Assembly: GCF_004153545.1 (NCBI RefSeq)
Contig: NZ_SDVA01000001.1
Span: forward strand, 124,001-188,000
Reading direction: 5' to 3'
Source of the DNA: Serinicoccus sediminis
GTDB lineage: Bacteria; Actinomycetota; Actinomycetes; Actinomycetales; Dermatophilaceae
Length of the DNA: 64,000 nt
Within the stretch, counting starts at the first letter, position 1. Every line of letters begins with the position of its first letter. The translations under genes and the position numbers were made by a program. Of this stretch, positions 27,121-33,697 are shown one piece after another. A model generated the notes under the pieces. It was not told where the DNA came from and ran no database searches. It saw only the letters and a list, made by a program, of their open reading frames with translations.

Positions 27121-27939
27121 TCAAGCGCTGCTGTACCTGTCTAGTAGATCCAACATGTACTCGGCGACGGTCAGGGCCTCGCGTACGACGAGGAGCGCCA
27201 ACTCTTCACTCACGCCAGTCGGTAGGGTGCGACCGTGTCCGGTCCCCTGCAAGTTCCGCAACTCGTTGACCTGCTCAGCGATGCTCCATGTCGATTGGTG
27301 CACTTTCCGGATCGCGGAAGCTCCAGCAAGGTCTGGATCGACTTGTTGTGGCAAGACCCCAAGTCTTTCTCGGGCGATATGCCAAAGTTGGCCGAAGTCC
27401 TTCATACCCTCGGCCTCGATGCCAGTCTCCTCGAGTACGAACTTCGCAACGGACTCAAGCATTTCTTTCGCGGTGCCTATCAACAACGCTGGGTCGGCGG
27501 TGGACCTTCGCAACCGATCCAGTTGTACATCGAGGGCCTTTCGTCCCCCAGTACTCAGGTCGACTCCGGCGAACGCCTGCAGGTGGCCATCACCAGTGAG
27601 GTACCACCCCGCGGAACCCAAGGCCCGCCGTAACCTGATCGCCCCAGCACCGTCGTTGTCGGTACCAACGAGTCCATCGTGACGGAGCAGGCTCAGGAGG
27701 CCCTCCACTAGGTCTCGCGCCTTACCGGGTGACCGCTTAGCTTGGGTCAGTGCGGACAGGACTCGCTGTTCCTTATTCGGTCCAGATGCACCCGGGCGGT
27801 ACTCGTAGCCGTCAGAGAAGCCACTTTGGACCAACACGCGGGATATTGCCGAGTGCGAGGGGCCGGGCCCGTCCTTGCCGTGCCAGAAGGCGGCAAGCGC
27901 GCCGGCCACGTCGTCGCTCAGTGGGCCTGTGCTTGTCAC
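27121..27939 (-). CDS. abortive-infection family protein (Abi C-terminal HEPN domain)
   Basis: The 272-residue protein has an N-terminal region with no family I recognise. The C-terminal abortive-infection domain begins near residue 141 with 'DRLRRSTADPALLIGTAKEM'. It contains 'VNELRNLQGTGHGR', a canonical HEPN R-N-x5-H motif at about R228-H235. Such domains act as RNases in abortive infection and toxin-antitoxin systems. The GTG at 27939 lies 6 nt after a TACGCT -10 box on the minus strand, indicating a leaderless start; an upstream in-frame extension to 27987 is unnecessary. No antitoxin-like gene is adjacent on the same strand. It is divergent from the nucleotidyltransferase/phosphatase pair. 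Confidence 0.72.
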   Translation of the reverse strand: MTSTGPLSDDVAGALAAFWHGKDGPGPSHSAISRVLVQSGFSDGYEYRPGASGPNKEQRVLSALTQAKRSPGKARDLVEGLLSLLRHDGLVGTDNDGAGAIRLRRALGSAGWYLTGDGHLQAFAGVDLSTGGRKALDVQLDRLRRSTADPALLIGTAKEMLESVAKFVLEETGIEAEGMKDFGQLWHIARERLGVLPQQVDPDLAGASAIRKVHQSTWSIAEQVNELRNLQGTGHGRTLPTGVSEELALLVVREALTVAEYMLDLLDRYSSA

Positions 27940-27945
27940 ATCACG

Positions 27946-27951
27946 AGCGTA
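27946..27951 (-). promoter_or_regulatory. -10 box for leaderless Abi-family gene
   Basis: On the minus strand TACGCT is followed by six bases and the GTG start at 27939. Confidence 0.5.
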
Positions 27952-28053
27952 GCGGCCAGTAGGGCGAATCTGACCGCGCCCGCCCACGTTTGTGCAACGG
28001 TCGGACGCTACAAGGCGACGGCGGCCCGGCGTGTTGGCGGGCGTCCCTCGTCG

Positions 28054-28059
28054 TAGGGT
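28054..28059 (+). promoter_or_regulatory. -10 box for leaderless nucleotidyltransferase operon
   Basis: TAGGGT is followed by seven bases and the GTG at 28067. Confidence 0.5.
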
Positions 28060-28066
28060 CTTTGAT

Positions 28067-28852
28067 GTGATGCGTGACGTCGTCCGTGAAAGTTTGGAAC
28101 GGCTCGGGGTTCAGCCGGTACTCCTGGCCGATCTCCCGGAGTTGCCTGCAGACACCCAGGGGTTACTTGTCTACGGCAGCCAGGCGCGCGGGGACGCGGT
28201 AGCAGACTCTGACGTTGACTTGCTCGCTCTAGTAGAGATTCCTCGACCTAGCACCCACGCCGGGATCTTCAACGTCAGCTACTACACGAAAGAGCAACTG
28301 GGAACTGGTATCGGCACACTTTTCGGGAGTCACCTTAAGAGGGACTCCAGAATCATCTGGGATCCAGGCGAGATCCTAGGACCTGTCGTTGCAGCCATGG
28401 GAGACGTGGACACGACCCGCCTCCTGCGACGAGCGCGGGAGATGTCGCAACTCTTCACAACTCCGGAGCACGACCTGCCCAAATACCTCCCAGGCCTCCT
28501 TCGACAGGCCCGTTACCTTCTTCGAAGCTGCCTTTATGCGGAGACCATTGCGCGAGGCGAGCCTTGCTTCTCGGTACGCGAACTCGCCATACGCTATGGC
28601 GACCCCAGCTTGACTCGTCTCTTGGCGTCTCGACATGAGGGAGGCCACGCCTCGGAAGAAGACCTCTCTCAGTGCCTGACCCGGCTGGAGCACATCCTAG
28701 GCCCATTCCGGGTAAGTAGGCACGGGTCGCTGGAAGCGACGATCGTTAACCAGTGGGAGCACCCGGGTGACTTACTCTCTATGGCCTTTCTAGTTCTTGG
28801 CGTGACTGGACAAGGGTCCGACTACGCCGAGGTGGAGAAGATCCTGCTGTGA
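28067..28852 (+). CDS. MNT-type nucleotidyltransferase-domain protein
   Basis: The 261-residue protein has a minimal nucleotidyltransferase active site near residue 33: 'LLVYGSQARGDAVADSDVDL', with the G-S and D-x-D residues intact. A helical C-terminal domain of about 150 residues follows ('YLPGLLRQARYLLRSCLYAE'). MNT enzymes AMPylate toxins or tRNAs in several antitoxin and defence systems. It overlaps the next gene by GTGA, so the pair is co-translated with a PPP-type phosphatase. GTG 28067 fits the leaderless promoter; ATG 28070 is equally possible. GC content is below that of the flanks. Confidence 0.75.
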   Translation: MMRDVVRESLERLGVQPVLLADLPELPADTQGLLVYGSQARGDAVADSDVDLLALVEIPRPSTHAGIFNVSYYTKEQLGTGIGTLFGSHLKRDSRIIWDPGEILGPVVAAMGDVDTTRLLRRAREMSQLFTTPEHDLPKYLPGLLRQARYLLRSCLYAETIARGEPCFSVRELAIRYGDPSLTRLLASRHEGGHASEEDLSQCLTRLEHILGPFRVSRHGSLEATIVNQWEHPGDLLSMAFLVLGVTGQGSDYAEVEKILL

Positions 28853-29460
28853 GCACCGAACTAGCCTTTGTGGGCGACATACATGGCAATCTAACCGCAC
28901 TCGAAGGGATGTGGGACGCGCTCCACAAGCGACAAGTAGCTCATGTTGTTTTTCTAGGTGACTACATCAACAAAGGACCAAAATCAGCACAAGTGATGAG
29001 TCGCCTCCTGTCTCACGAGGAGTCTGGTCGCGCAACCCTCCTTGCTGGCAACCACGAGACGACGCTGGTCGACGCGCTCGAGAGACAGGACCTGAGCGGC
29101 TTCCTCAAAATCGGCGGAGCGTCGACCATTCGCTCCTACGTTGGCGGTCCCGTGGGCCCGAACGTCCTCCAAGACTTCCTCAAGAGCACTCCACTAGACC
29201 ACATACAGGCATTCCGCCGCATGCCCTTGACCTACGCAGCGCCCGGGTTACTGGCCCAACACGTTGCTCCGAGATCAAGGGCTTCTGACATATTCGCCAT
29301 AAGCGCACACGTTCCAACCGGCACGCTACCCAGGATCGGTAAGCATTCGGCGGAGTTGGACACCGGCTGTGGGACCCCTGCAGGGCGCCTCACTGCCCTA
29401 GTGTGGCCAACCCTCCACTACATCCAGGTGGACAACCTAGGGGTCCGCGTCAGGGACTGA
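28849..29460 (+). CDS. calcineurin-like (PPP-type) metallophosphatase
   Basis: The 203-residue enzyme has the metal-binding motifs of the PPP phosphoesterases in order: 'FVGDIHGNLTAL' (GDxHG, near residue 8), 'VVFLGDYINKGPKSAQV' (GDxxxRG variant, near 34), 'LLAGNHETTL' (GNHE, near 64), then 'ISAHVPTGTLP' and 'LDTGCG'. It could remove phosphate or hydrolyse a nucleotidyl linkage on a protein or nucleotide. Coupled translation with the nucleotidyltransferase upstream suggests opposing writer and eraser roles. That pairing is an inference. Confidence 0.8.
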   Translation: MSTELAFVGDIHGNLTALEGMWDALHKRQVAHVVFLGDYINKGPKSAQVMSRLLSHEESGRATLLAGNHETTLVDALERQDLSGFLKIGGASTIRSYVGGPVGPNVLQDFLKSTPLDHIQAFRRMPLTYAAPGLLAQHVAPRSRASDIFAISAHVPTGTLPRIGKHSAELDTGCGTPAGRLTALVWPTLHYIQVDNLGVRVRD

Positions 29461-29473
29461 TAGACCGCTCAGG

Positions 29474-30904
29474 TCAGCTTCGCAAATGGTCCAGCAGCCA
29501 CTGCGCTTTCTGCGCACCTTCAGGGTTGCTCATCACCTCGTTCAGCGCAAGGCATTCTTGAGCCCGGCTCTCAGCGTCGTCGTGCAAACCGGCCGCTCGC
29601 AGGCATTGAGCAAGAACTAGCAGGGAGATGGCCTCACCGGTCCTGTTCGCGAGCTGCCGATTGACCGCGACAGCCCACTCTGCGTGCGTGACCCCTTCCT
29701 CAGGGCGACCCTGCCGAAGGCGGACCTGGGCCGCTAGGACTTCGGCATTGGCGTGCAGGTTAGATGGCGGCAATTCGCGGAGGCTCGACACGACCTCTTC
29801 GGCGTACTCCGCACCCTTGTCGAGGCGACCTTGGCCGACCTCCAGCCTGGCAAGGTTGACCAGCGACTGACATATATTGGCCGGATCACCAATCTGGCGT
29901 CTGACCTCCAGGGCGGTCTCAAAGTGGCGCCGTGCGCTATCCGCATCACTCACCTTCATGTAGGCGAGACCGAGATCGTCCTGGATGCGGCAGCGGATGG
30001 CACGCGTGTACGCGTCGTCTCCGACCAGCAACGTCAGGGCTTGCTCAAGCCTCCCAATAGCGTCCCGGTACCGGCGCTGAGTGCTGAGAACCTTCGCTTG
30101 AGCGGAGACGGCGTCCGCCGCCATGGGCGAATACAGGGCTTCGCCAGCTGTGAAGTGCTCGATCGCACGTTGGGTCTCGGCGTAGGCACCCTCGAGGTCA
30201 CCGTGCCGACGCAAGTAGCGCGCATACGCTAGATTCTCGACGGGTCCTCCGAGGGCGGCCGCATCTCGCAGTGAATCGCGACCAGCATCGGTCTGGCCCA
30301 GCTCGATGAGTTTCTGACCCCTGATGCGAAGATTAGCAGCACGAAGCACGTCTTTTCCCGAGGAGGGCAGTAGCTCGACGTGTCTCGGCATCTTGGCTCC
30401 CATTAGTGCATCCCACGAGTTCAGCGAACCCTGCATCTTGTCCCGCAGGTCGCGCAGATCGGAGATTGACTCGAACATCAATGCATGTCGGTCGATCATC
30501 TGCTTCTTGAGTTTCACGACCCGTTCGTTCGGATTGTCATCTTCGACGAACCCAATCCAGACATCTCGCATAGGCTGGTCAACCTGCCCGAGTGACAGAA
30601 GCCCGGTGAAAAGTTCTTCCTCGGTTCCCGATGTGTAGCCCCAAGGACTACCCGGCGAGCTGCCCCAGGCACGCTTGAACAAGACGATCATGAAGTGACT
30701 CTCGGCGATCAGTTCGTTGATCGCTTCCTGCGGTCGGCGAGCGGTGCCACGCACTCGATCCCACTCCACAACTTCGTAGCTGACCCCCGTCTCGCGTTGA
30801 CGCTTAGCGTTGTGCTCAGCAACGCACGCACGCACGGCGGAGCGCTCATCTTCCAAGTCCGCCGGAGACGCCAGAAATATCCGGAACGGCAGTGCCTCAC
30901 CCAT
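29474..30904 (-). CDS. DUF4062/TIR-like domain protein with TPR repeats
   Basis: The 476-residue protein starts with a domain of about 150 residues related to DUF4062/TIR-like folds: 'FRIFLASPADLEDERSAVRA' near residue 7, 'EVVEWDRVRGTARRPQEAIN' near 44 and 'ESHFMIVLFKRAWGSSPGSP' near 68. From about residue 190 it consists of tetratricopeptide-type helical repeats, e.g. 'RRHFETALEVRRQIGDPANI'. This layout is seen in defence and signalling proteins where the first domain is effector or sensor and the TPRs bind a partner. ATG 30904 is 6 nt after a TATGGT -10 box. It is convergent with the phosphatase gene. Confidence 0.65.
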   Translation of the reverse strand: MGEALPFRIFLASPADLEDERSAVRACVAEHNAKRQRETGVSYEVVEWDRVRGTARRPQEAINELIAESHFMIVLFKRAWGSSPGSPWGYTSGTEEELFTGLLSLGQVDQPMRDVWIGFVEDDNPNERVVKLKKQMIDRHALMFESISDLRDLRDKMQGSLNSWDALMGAKMPRHVELLPSSGKDVLRAANLRIRGQKLIELGQTDAGRDSLRDAAALGGPVENLAYARYLRRHGDLEGAYAETQRAIEHFTAGEALYSPMAADAVSAQAKVLSTQRRYRDAIGRLEQALTLLVGDDAYTRAIRCRIQDDLGLAYMKVSDADSARRHFETALEVRRQIGDPANICQSLVNLARLEVGQGRLDKGAEYAEEVVSSLRELPPSNLHANAEVLAAQVRLRQGRPEEGVTHAEWAVAVNRQLANRTGEAISLLVLAQCLRAAGLHDDAESRAQECLALNEVMSNPEGAQKAQWLLDHLRS

Positions 30905-30910
30905 GCCGCG

Positions 30911-30916
30911 ACCATA
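30911..30916 (-). promoter_or_regulatory. -10 box for leaderless DUF4062/TPR gene
   Basis: On the minus strand TATGGT is followed by six bases and the ATG at 30904. The rest of the gap down to the integrase (to 31183) shows no gene. Confidence 0.5.
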
Positions 30917-31183
30917 CGCCAAACGGAGGCATGACTCTGGCAAGGACCACTCCTCCGCCGACTGTCAGCCATCGCCTAGCGCTGCCTGGGGACCTTGCTC
31001 GGCCGGCAGAGCGGCAATACGCGTTGCCGCGCGACCCGGCGTGTGACACGCCGCCCTCGTGGAGTGATCGGCCGCCATCTACCGGCGGTCGACCTCTTCG
31101 ATGGTGCCCACATAGAGTCCGCTATTCGCCGCGAGGTGATTCACGCCCCTGCCCGGACCGTCACCTTGCCGCAAACTGCGTAC

Positions 31184-32308
31184 TTACGTATCTCTGGGAC
31201 GGGCGAGGTCGGAGAGCTTAGCGGCGATCTCCGCGTCCCGACCTTGTGCGGCGTGCTGGTAGCGCAGCGCGGCGGCCACGGTCGAATGCCCGAGCCGCGC
31301 CTGCAGCTCGGCGAGGGTGGCTCCAGTCATGGCGGCCATCGTGGCGCCGGTGTGCCTGAGGTCGTGGATCCTGAGGTCCTCGCGGCCGGCAGCGGCTCGG
31401 GCTTTGCGCCACGCCGTGTGCAGGACCGTCGGCTGTAGATGACGTTGGTGATCACGCATGGAAGGGAACAGCAGGGCGTCCGCTCCGGGCCGCACGTGCT
31501 TCTCCATGTGCTGCTCCAGGACGGGGACGATGTGCGGCGGCACGCTCACTTCGCGGGTCCCGGCGGCCGACTTCGGCGTGCCGACGATCGGTTGGCCGCG
31601 GACCCATGAGACGGCCCGGGTCACCTTGACGACGCCGCGGTTCAGATCGAGGTCGCGCCGGCGCAGCTCGAGCACCTCCCCCACGCGCAGCGCGCACCAG
31701 GCGCACAGCAGGACGAGGGCACCGAGCTGGTCCGGCATCTCCTTCACGAGCACGTCCAGCTCGGCGAGCGTCGCCGGACGGATCTCCTTCTTGGTCGGCG
31801 GGTTTGAGGCGGCACGGACGCGGCACGGGTTGCTGGCGAGGAGCTCGTCGGTGACCGCGGTGGTGAGGATGGCTCGCAGCAGCGCGTAGGCGCGGGCGTT
31901 GACCGTGGGGTGCTCCGGGAACAGGCCGGCCCACCACCGGCGCACCAGGGCCGGCGTGAGGTCGGAGACGAGCAGGTCGCCGAACTCCGGCGCGAGGTAG
32001 CGCCGCAGCAGATGCTCATAGCCTTCGCGGGTCCGCGGCTTGAGGGACCGGTCGGCGAGCCACTGACGAGCAAACTCGGCGAACGTCGGTGGTGCCATCC
32101 GCCTGGCCAGCTCCGCCCGCCGCTTCGGGGCGACCCAGCCGTCCCCGTTCACCAGGGCCCACTCCTTCGCCAGCCAGGCCTCGGCGTCAACCTTCGCGGC
32201 GAAGGTGTGCGGAGCGGTGTGCCGCCCCAGATCCGGCCCGGTGTAGCTCGCCTGCCACCGCTTCGACGGCAGTCGCCGCAGTGCCCCGAAGCCTCGTCTC
32301 GTCGCCAT
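31184..32308 (-). CDS. int: tyrosine recombinase / element integrase
   Basis: The 374-residue integrase has an N-terminal arm-binding domain, a core-binding SAM-like domain ('FARQWLADRSLKPRTREGYE' near residue 93) and a catalytic domain. Catalytic residues are visible: Arg in 'CALRVGEVLEL', 'HDLRHTG' at about H315-R318, His in 'LGHS' and the nucleophile in 'ALRYQH' at about Y350. It catalyses integration and excision at the tRNA-Thr site next to it. ATG 32308 is chosen; ATG 32320 is possible, while the longer frame to 32476 would run into the tRNA gene and arm repeat. No excisionase gene was recognised. Confidence 0.9.
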   Translation of the reverse strand: MATRRGFGALRRLPSKRWQASYTGPDLGRHTAPHTFAAKVDAEAWLAKEWALVNGDGWVAPKRRAELARRMAPPTFAEFARQWLADRSLKPRTREGYEHLLRRYLAPEFGDLLVSDLTPALVRRWWAGLFPEHPTVNARAYALLRAILTTAVTDELLASNPCRVRAASNPPTKKEIRPATLAELDVLVKEMPDQLGALVLLCAWCALRVGEVLELRRRDLDLNRGVVKVTRAVSWVRGQPIVGTPKSAAGTREVSVPPHIVPVLEQHMEKHVRPGADALLFPSMRDHQRHLQPTVLHTAWRKARAAAGREDLRIHDLRHTGATMAAMTGATLAELQARLGHSTVAAALRYQHAAQGRDAEIAAKLSDLARPRDT

Positions 32309-32319
32309 CCCGCACCCCA

Positions 32320-32339
32320 TTTCGTGCAACATACGTGCA
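32320..32339. repeat. right copy of 20-bp element-end repeat (integrase arm site)
   Basis: TTTCGTGCAACATACGTGCA is identical to 17749-17768 and lies immediately upstream of int. The following bases extend it to two GTGCAAC units 11 bp apart. Confidence 0.7.
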
Positions 32340-32449
32340 ACAAGGGTGCCACTTCGCGACCACTTCTGACAACGGGTGACCGCATGGAGGTAGGCCGCGC
32401 CAGCGATGTTTACGCAGGTCAGAGGGGTGAGAACGCTGGTCCGAAGGAG

Positions 32450-32522
32450 AGCTGGCGAAGGGACTCGAACCCTCAACCACCTGTTTACAAGACAGGTGCG
32501 CTACCAATTGCGCCACGCCAGC
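32450..32522 (-). tRNA. tRNA-Thr (anticodon UGU)
   Basis: The cloverleaf is complete. The 7-bp acceptor stem is GCTGGCG/CGCCAGC and the D arm is GCGC-loop-GCGC. The anticodon stem CCTGT/ACAGG has loop CTTGTAA, giving anticodon TGT, which reads ACA. The T arm is GAGGG-TTCGAGT-CCCTT. No CCA is encoded. The anticodon stem-loop contains the attachment core, so the 3' half is supplied by the integrated element. Confidence 0.95.
32481..32494. other. right attachment core (attR) within the tRNA anticodon arm
   Basis: CTGTTTACAAGACA spans most of the anticodon stem-loop and is identical to 17679-17692. Sequence to the right is the host 5' half of the tRNA. Confidence 0.7.
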
Positions 32523-32565
32523 GCGTCCGACCCGAAGGCCGGACGGCGCGTCGATGCTACCTGCC

Positions 32566-33534
32566 TCAGCCGATGACGTTGCTGTTGAGCCACGTCTGCA
32601 GGCCGACGACCGTGCGGTGGTTCATGTAGGTCGAACCGTCGCGGGAGACGCCGATGTAGCTCTGCAGCGCCGCCTGCGACTTCGGACCCCACACGCCGTC
32701 GACACCGGTGCCGACCTTGGCCTGCACGGCCTTGATGGTCCGGGTGTCCCACGCGCCGGTCTCGGCGACGCCGACCCAGCGCTGGACCGCCTTGGTGGTC
32801 AGCGGGCCGCGGATGCCGTCGGCCACGAGCGGCGCCATGTCGGACGCGCTACCGCCACCACCGCCCCCGCCGCCGCTGTCGCCGCCCGGGCTCATGATGC
32901 TGGCGCTGATCCACCCCGAACGCCCGTCGAGCTTGACCCAGCCGCTGCTGGCGGTGCCCTGGAAGCGGGTGCCCTTCGCGGCGCCTCCGATGACGCCGTA
33001 GCTCGTGCCCGGTCCGGAGCGGATGTTGGCGCCGGCGCCGGCGGTCACGGTCCAGGTGGTCGAGGCTCCCGGAGGCGGCGTGGGGTCGGGCTGCGGCTCG
33101 GGCTCCGGGTCCGGCGCGGGAGCCGGGGAGCCGCCGCCGTAGGGCTCGAGACCGTTCTGCATCGTCAGCCCGGCGCGCACCGAGCACACCGGCCAGGCGC
33201 CCGGCCCCTGCACCCGCAGCACCCGCTGGGCCACGGTGATCTGCTCGGCCTTGCTGGCCTGGTGCGCATACCCGGCGAACTCCTGGCCGCCGAAGCCCTT
33301 CCAGGTCGGGTGCCAGAACTGCAGCCCGCCGTAGAACCCGTTGCCGCTGTTGATGCTCCAGTTGCCGCTGGACTCGCAGGCCGCGACCCGGTCCCACACG
33401 TTGTCGTCCGCCGCCGCACCCTGGGCGGTGAGGCCGACCGAGGCGAGGGAGGCGGTGCCGGCGAGCGTGGCCTGCCCGGCTCGACGCAGGGCGGCACCCG
33501 TGCGGGCGGCGCGGTGGCGGGCGTGGCGGGCCAT
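32566..33534 (-). CDS. secreted Rpf-like transglycosylase with SH3b and peptidoglycan-binding domains
   Basis: The 322-residue secreted protein has a basic signal peptide ending near 'AQGAAA' (residue 41). A resuscitation-promoting-factor-type lysozyme domain follows: 'DNVWDRVAACESSGNWSINS' with the catalytic Glu in 'ACESSG', then 'FYGGLQFWHPTWKGFGG'. Next come a Pro/acidic linker, an SH3-like domain ('GANIRSGPGTSYGVIGGAAK'), a poly-Gly linker and a C-terminal peptidoglycan-binding-like region ('VGTGVDGVWGPKSQAALQ'). It would cleave cell-wall glycan strands. GGAAGGA precedes the ATG. I see no long leader that would hold a c-di-AMP riboswitch. Confidence 0.88.
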   Translation of the reverse strand: MARHARHRAARTGAALRRAGQATLAGTASLASVGLTAQGAAADDNVWDRVAACESSGNWSINSGNGFYGGLQFWHPTWKGFGGQEFAGYAHQASKAEQITVAQRVLRVQGPGAWPVCSVRAGLTMQNGLEPYGGGSPAPAPDPEPEPQPDPTPPPGASTTWTVTAGAGANIRSGPGTSYGVIGGAAKGTRFQGTASSGWVKLDGRSGWISASIMSPGGDSGGGGGGGGSASDMAPLVADGIRGPLTTKAVQRWVGVAETGAWDTRTIKAVQAKVGTGVDGVWGPKSQAALQSYIGVSRDGSTYMNHRTVVGLQTWLNSNVIG

Positions 33535-33697
33535 GGAAGGTCCTTCCGTCTGGGGCGGGTGAGGCGCCTGGGACGAGGCGCCCGGACCACGTTAGGTCAA
33601 GCCGACACGCCTGGGAAGCCCAATGTGACGAGTCTCACGTGACGCGATGCAACGTGTGGGACGGGTGTGACGGTATGCACCCGCTCACCGCGACCTG

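Larger units (their letters stand above)
17679..32494. mobile_element. integrated element at tRNA-Thr carrying defence-like genes
   Basis: The bounds are set by a 14-bp core (CTGTTTACAAGACA) at both ends, a 20-bp perfect direct repeat just inside both ends, and a tyrosine integrase reading away from the tRNA end. Interior genes have lower GC and more mixed codon use than the flanks and lack the GGTATGCC octamer that is frequent outside. No relaxase, FtsK-type transfer gene, replication gene or phage structural gene is seen, so the element is non-conjugative or needs a helper. The expected displaced tRNA half is not visible at the left end, so the left boundary is less certain than the right. 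Confidence 0.75.

Noticed and set aside
32309-32476. N-terminal extension of the integrase into the tRNA gene
   Set aside because: It would be translated through the arm-site repeat and the tRNA 3' half, and integrase homology starts at the downstream ATG.
33535-33697. c-di-AMP (ydaO-type) riboswitch before the Rpf-like gene
   Set aside because: Such leaders are common upstream of rpf genes, but the 163-bp gap to the kinase gene is short and I could not find the conserved helices.
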